This document shows, one piece after another, positions 7,118-9,777 of a stretch of DNA of 9,777 nucleotides. The number at the start of each line of letters is the position of its first letter. Position 1 is the stretch's first letter. Under the pieces are notes generated by a model that saw only the letters and a program-made list of their open reading frames with translations, did not search any database and had not been told where the DNA came from. A program made the position numbers and the translations under genes. The DNA comes from MKRK01 sp001896915 (GTDB lineage: Bacteria > Bacillota > Clostridia > Oscillospirales > Acutalibacteraceae): the NCBI GenBank assembly GCA_937973935.1, contig CALJJF010000063.1:1-9777 (forward strand). The letters run 5' to 3'.

Positions 7118-7146
7118 TTGTATAATAGCGTTTTCAATGCTATAAT
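7118..7146 (+). promoter_or_regulatory. Probable promoter of the tepA-ylzJ(-spoIIIE) cluster, with duplicated -10 region
   Basis: TTGTAT (7118-7123) and TATAAT (7141-7146) are 17 bases apart, a 4-of-6 and 6-of-6 match. A second TATAAT lies at 7121-7126, its -35 position poor. The two -10 boxes sit in an imperfect tandem repeat, TTTTCATTGTATAAT (7112-7126) and TTTTCAATGCTATAAT (7131-7146). Transcription from the second box would start near 7153 and give a leader of about 95 bases before tepA. Confidence 0.55.
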
Positions 7147-7246
7147 TACTGAGAACGGTTGTTTTAGTTTCATGATAAAAATATGTATGATATCCTCAAA
7201 AAAAAGACAAACTATAGAATAGTCTAGCTGAAGGATGGTCATACAC

Positions 7247-7975
7247 ATGAAAAAAAACGAAACCTACGCACCGCCGTTTACAACAGAACCGGAACAGGAC
7301 GAAGATGACTGCGAAGAAATTGATGACCAACAGGAAAAAATAAAAGAAACCGGCTCTGTAACAGCGGCGAACGGAAAGCATCCCATCCACTGTCTTACGG
7401 TAATCGGTCAGATCGAAGGTCATTTTATTCTGCCTCCCCAAAATAAAACCACCAAATACGAGCATGTGATCCCCCAGCTGGTCGCCATTGAAGAATCCCC
7501 GGAAATCAAGGGACTTCTTGTGATATTAAACACTGTGGGCGGTGACGTGGAAGCCGGCCTTGCCATAGCCGAGTTGATTGCAGGCATGAAAAAACCAGTG
7601 GTTTCGCTGGTGCTGGGCGGGGGCCACTCCATTGGTGTACCTTTGGCTGTTTCGGCAAAGCGTTCTTTTATCACCCCGTCGGCCACCATGACGGTCCACC
7701 CTGTCAGAATGAACGGCATTATTCTGGGGGTTCCTCAAACCTTTACGTATTTTGATAAAATGCAGGAACGGATCGTCCGGTTTGTCAGTGAAAATTCAAA
7801 GATTACGCAGGATAACTTCAGAAAGCTGATGACCAATGTGGGGGAGCTTGCCACAGATGTGGGAACGATTTTAGATGGACAGCGTGCCGTGGAGGAAGGT
7901 ATCATCGACTCATTGGGCAGCCTGTCTGATGCCATTGCTTGTCTGTATTCATTGATAGAGGAAGGCGAAAGCTGA
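7247..7975 (+). CDS. tepA: TepA, ClpP-family serine protease (translocation-enhancing protein)
   Basis: This 242-residue protein belongs to the ClpP/crotonase fold and closely resembles B. subtilis TepA (YmfB), a cytoplasmic protease reported to aid protein export and to act on small acid-soluble spore proteins. The diagnostic stretch GQIEGHFILPPQNKTTKYEH (54-73) is TepA-specific. The catalytic residues are visible: Ser128 in GGGHSIGVP, His151 in ATMTVHPVR, and probably Asp204 in TDVGT; the glycine-rich NTVGGDVEAGLAI (95-107) forms the oxyanion region. The first 45 residues are a low-complexity acidic extension (many D, E, Q) before the conserved core. I chose the ATG at 7247: AAGGATGG at 7231-7238 is 8 bases upstream, whereas an ATG at 7235 lies inside that site. 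The stop codon overlaps the ylzJ start (TGATG). Gene order with ylzJ and spoIIIE matches Bacillus and supports the name. Confidence 0.93.
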   Translation: MKKNETYAPPFTTEPEQDEDDCEEIDDQQEKIKETGSVTAANGKHPIHCLTVIGQIEGHFILPPQNKTTKYEHVIPQLVAIEESPEIKGLLVILNTVGGDVEAGLAIAELIAGMKKPVVSLVLGGGHSIGVPLAVSAKRSFITPSATMTVHPVRMNGIILGVPQTFTYFDKMQERIVRFVSENSKITQDNFRKLMTNVGELATDVGTILDGQRAVEEGIIDSLGSLSDAIACLYSLIEEGES

Positions 7976-8181
7976 TGTTTTTATATACGATGATGCCGAA
8001 GGAATATATTTTTAATGAAGCCGAGGGGACACAACCCGAAACCGGTTCTTATAAAAACTGTTTTTTTGAAGGCACCAGAGGTGCAGAGGGCTTTGTGATC
8101 TCACGGCTGATTTCCACCAACCCTGCCGATTATCTGAACAAAGACTTTACCCCCGGCGTCACAAACTCGAAAATAAAATAA
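7975..8181 (+). CDS. ylzJ: YlzJ-like protein of unknown function
   Basis: A 68-residue protein starting MFLYTMMPKEYIF, the N-terminal signature of the YlzJ-like family (B. subtilis YlzJ, conserved but uncharacterised). No membrane helix, signal peptide or catalytic motif is visible. The ATG at 7975 overlaps the tepA stop codon by one base (TGATG), which indicates translational coupling and rules for this start over the in-frame GTG at 7939. The Shine-Dalgarno is the GAGGAAGG-like stretch at the end of tepA (about 7958-7965). As in Bacillus it lies between tepA and spoIIIE, which is the best support for the family call. I do not assign a function; the fixed position suggests a role linked to TepA. 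Confidence 0.87.
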   Translation: MFLYTMMPKEYIFNEAEGTQPETGSYKNCFFEGTRGAEGFVISRLISTNPADYLNKDFTPGVTNSKIK

Positions 8182-8228
8182 ACGAATACCATCATTCGTT
8201 CTTCTGCTGATTTTCTATGAAAATCAGT
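8181..8228 (+). terminator. Two small stem-loops after ylzJ, possible weak terminator
   Basis: AACGAAT/ATTCGTT (8181-8187 and 8194-8200, 6-base loop) begins at the last base of the ylzJ stop codon and is followed by CTTCTG. CTGATTTT/AAAATCAG (8207-8214 and 8221-8228, 6-base loop) comes next. Both are short and AT-rich and neither has a proper U-run, so termination would be partial at best. Read-through into spoIIIE remains likely. Confidence 0.35.
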
Positions 8229-8291
8229 ATTACATATTACTCCGCAATGAAAACACCAATTTTATAATTTGATACATAGGGATGTGACACA

Positions 8292-9777
8292 ATGCCCACA
8301 AAAGCAAAAAGAGGACGCCCAAGGCAATCCGCCGCCAAAGACACTGGCAAGCCATCCACAGGCAGGCAAAGCGCCGCTGAAAAACAAATGATACTGGAAG
8401 AAATGGAAAAACAAAAACAGAAAAAACGGCAGACCGCTGCTGTGGTTCTGTTTGCTTTGGCACTGTTTTTGTTGTTTGTGGTACTGATCAAAGGAGAGTC
8501 CTTCTGGCGCACCATGCATACCTTTGTATTCGGTCTGTTTGGTGTTTGCTCTTATTTCTGGCCCATTCTGCTTGGCTACATATCTGTGATGAGCGCATGG
8601 AACAAGCCACTGGGTAAAATCAGAAACAAAATCATTGAATCCGCTTTTCTGATCGTCTTTGTGGATGCTTTGATCAATGTTTTCTCAAAAGCAACCGGCG
8701 ATACGTTTTTCACTTATCTGGGCAAGGCGTATACCGAAGGTACCCAAATCAAAGGCGGCGGCTTCATCGGTGCATTGGTAGGTCATCCCATCGCCATGCT
8801 ACTGGGAAACACCGGTGCACGGATCACAATCATCCTGCTGCTCTTTGTATTATTCATGCTGCTGACCGGGACAACCCTGATTTCCCTGTTCCGCCATGTG
8901 GCAAAACCGGTGGAAAAGGTCACCGGCTACCGTTTTGAAAGCAAACCCGAACCAACCGCCCGCTTTGATGTTGATGTACCCATCGGGGAAATGCCCGACC
9001 ATCCGGTGCATTCCAGTGCCAAATTCCCCGATTATCCCGAACCGGAGGATCTGGCAACCAAAAAAGAGCGGCTGATTAATATTTATAACGACAAAGAGCC
9101 GGACCCTGTAAAGCCGGAACCGGCTGCATCTATTGACGATATTGTGAAACGGGAAGCAAAAAAAGGCAAGGACAAGCCCACGGAAATGGACAAGCCCGAG
9201 CCCAAGCCGGTTGCCCCCATCGGCATCACGGTGGAGTCGGGTTCATCGGACGTATACCGCTATCCTCCCCTTTCCCTCCTAAACCTCCCGGTAGTCACCG
9301 GTGGCAGTGTTGTTGGTGACGAACTGAAAGCCAACGCGGAACGGCTTGTAAATGTGCTAAAAAGCTTTGGTGTGGAAACCAGAATTACCGACATCAGCCG
9401 TGGTCCCTCCGTCACCAGATATGAGCTCCAGCCTTCTGCCGGCGTAAAAATCAGCAAAATCACCGGTCTGTCCGATGATATTGCTCTCAATCTCGCCGCC
9501 AGCGCTGTCCGGATCGAAGCCCCCATTCCCAACAAAGCCGCCATCGGTATCGAAATCCCCAACAAGGTAACCAGCATCGTCACCATGAGCGAGGTGGTGG
9601 ATTCCCCTGTTTTTACAGGCTCAAAAAGCAAGCTTACCGCAGCACTGGGCAAGGATATCACAGGAAATATCGCCGTTGCCGATCTGGCAAAAATGCCCCA
9701 TCTGCTCATCGCCGGTTCCACCGGTTCCGGTAAATCCGTTTGTATCAATTCGCTGATTATCAGCCTTCTTTATAAAT
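8292..9777 (+). CDS. SpoIIIE/FtsK DNA translocase (3' end cut off by window)
   Basis: FtsK/SpoIIIE proteins are septum-bound hexameric ATP-driven pumps that clear chromosomal DNA through the closing division or sporulation septum. I translated 495 residues to the window edge with no stop. The first 47 residues are basic and include KRGRPR (6-11). Four helices are likely, at about 48-66, 76-100, 117-131 and 177-201, with a further hydrophobic stretch at 157-171. A Pro/Lys/Glu-rich linker spans about 205-320. The motor's alpha domain begins near YPPLSLLN (324-331), continues with ISRGPSVTRYELQPSAGVK (368-386) and reaches Walker A GSTGSGKS (475-482). Walker B and the DNA-reading gamma domain lie outside the window. 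The ATG at 8292 is preceded by AGGGATG (8278-8284) and by an in-frame TAG at 8277-8279, so no longer start exists. SpoIIIE is preferred over a generic FtsK because of the tepA-ylzJ context, but sequence alone does not separate them. Confidence 0.94.
   Translation, partial: MPTKAKRGRPRQSAAKDTGKPSTGRQSAAEKQMILEEMEKQKQKKRQTAAVVLFALALFLLFVVLIKGESFWRTMHTFVFGLFGVCSYFWPILLGYISVMSAWNKPLGKIRNKIIESAFLIVFVDALINVFSKATGDTFFTYLGKAYTEGTQIKGGGFIGALVGHPIAMLLGNTGARITIILLLFVLFMLLTGTTLISLFRHVAKPVEKVTGYRFESKPEPTARFDVDVPIGEMPDHPVHSSAKFPDYPEPEDLATKKERLINIYNDKEPDPVKPEPAASIDDIVKREAKKGKDKPTEMDKPEPKPVAPIGITVESGSSDVYRYPPLSLLNLPVVTGGSVVGDELKANAERLVNVLKSFGVETRITDISRGPSVTRYELQPSAGVKISKITGLSDDIALNLAASAVRIEAPIPNKAAIGIEIPNKVTSIVTMSEVVDSPVFTGSKSKLTAALGKDITGNIAVADLAKMPHLLIAGSTGSGKSVCINSLIISLLYK

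Noticed and set aside
7196..7223. Hairpin ACTAT/ATAGT plus a run of eight T on the minus strand as a terminator
   Set aside because: The stem is only 5 AT-rich base pairs and no minus-strand gene ends there; the A-run is probably part of the tepA leader.
6797..7234. Possible riboswitch, small RNA or decayed gene in the tRNA-tepA gap
   Set aside because: I could not find a conserved riboswitch core, a convincing multi-stem fold or a protein remnant on either strand.
8230..8519. Three overlapping minus-strand frames near the spoIIIE start
   Set aside because: They are opposite the N-terminal coding region of spoIIIE, have no ribosome binding site and resemble no family.
9260..9748. 162-codon minus-strand reading frame
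   Set aside because: It is antisense to the conserved motor domain of the FtsK/SpoIIIE protein and is open only because of the codon use of that gene.

Overview
The window looks like a chromosomal segment of an endospore-lineage Firmicute, most likely a member of the Clostridia (inference). Reasons: the tepA - ylzJ - spoIIIE gene order is the one known from Bacillus subtilis and relatives, the ribosome binding sites are strong AGGAGG-type sites, the promoters match the housekeeping sigma consensus, the tRNA gene encodes its own CCA, and base composition is moderate with AT-rich spacers. No phage, transposon, CRISPR or defence genes are visible. Everything recognised belongs to ordinary chromosomal families.

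Left part (1-6453), minus strand, read right to left: a perfect-consensus promoter (6425-6453) drives a tightly packed operon of a polyprenyl-phosphate glycosyltransferase (GT2, CsbB/GtrB type), a small GtrA-family membrane protein and a very large YfhO-family membrane protein. Together these form what looks like a complete three-component extracytoplasmic glycosylation machine: load a sugar on undecaprenyl phosphate, flip it, transfer it to a surface polymer. After a strong intergenic hairpin (1975-2003) follow asnS (asparaginyl-tRNA synthetase) and larB (nickel-pincer cofactor synthesis), the latter cut by the window edge. These two may be read through from the same promoter or from an unseen one.

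Middle (6596-7246): a tRNA-Ser(GGA) gene on the minus strand with its own consensus promoter and a 19-bp-stem intrinsic terminator that starts at the last base of the CCA end. Then comes an AT-rich, gene-free stretch of about 440 bases containing duplicated -10-like boxes just upstream of the rightward genes.

Right part (7247-9777), plus strand: tepA (ClpP-like serine protease), ylzJ (small conserved protein of unknown function, overlapping tepA by one base) and the first 495 codons of a spoIIIE/ftsK DNA translocase, cut by the window edge just after the Walker A motif.

No clearly undescribed system was found. The most useful observations are the compact glycosylation operon with its mis-callable start, the YfhO acidic tail, the intergenic palindrome, and lineage-specific N-terminal extensions on TepA and SpoIIIE.
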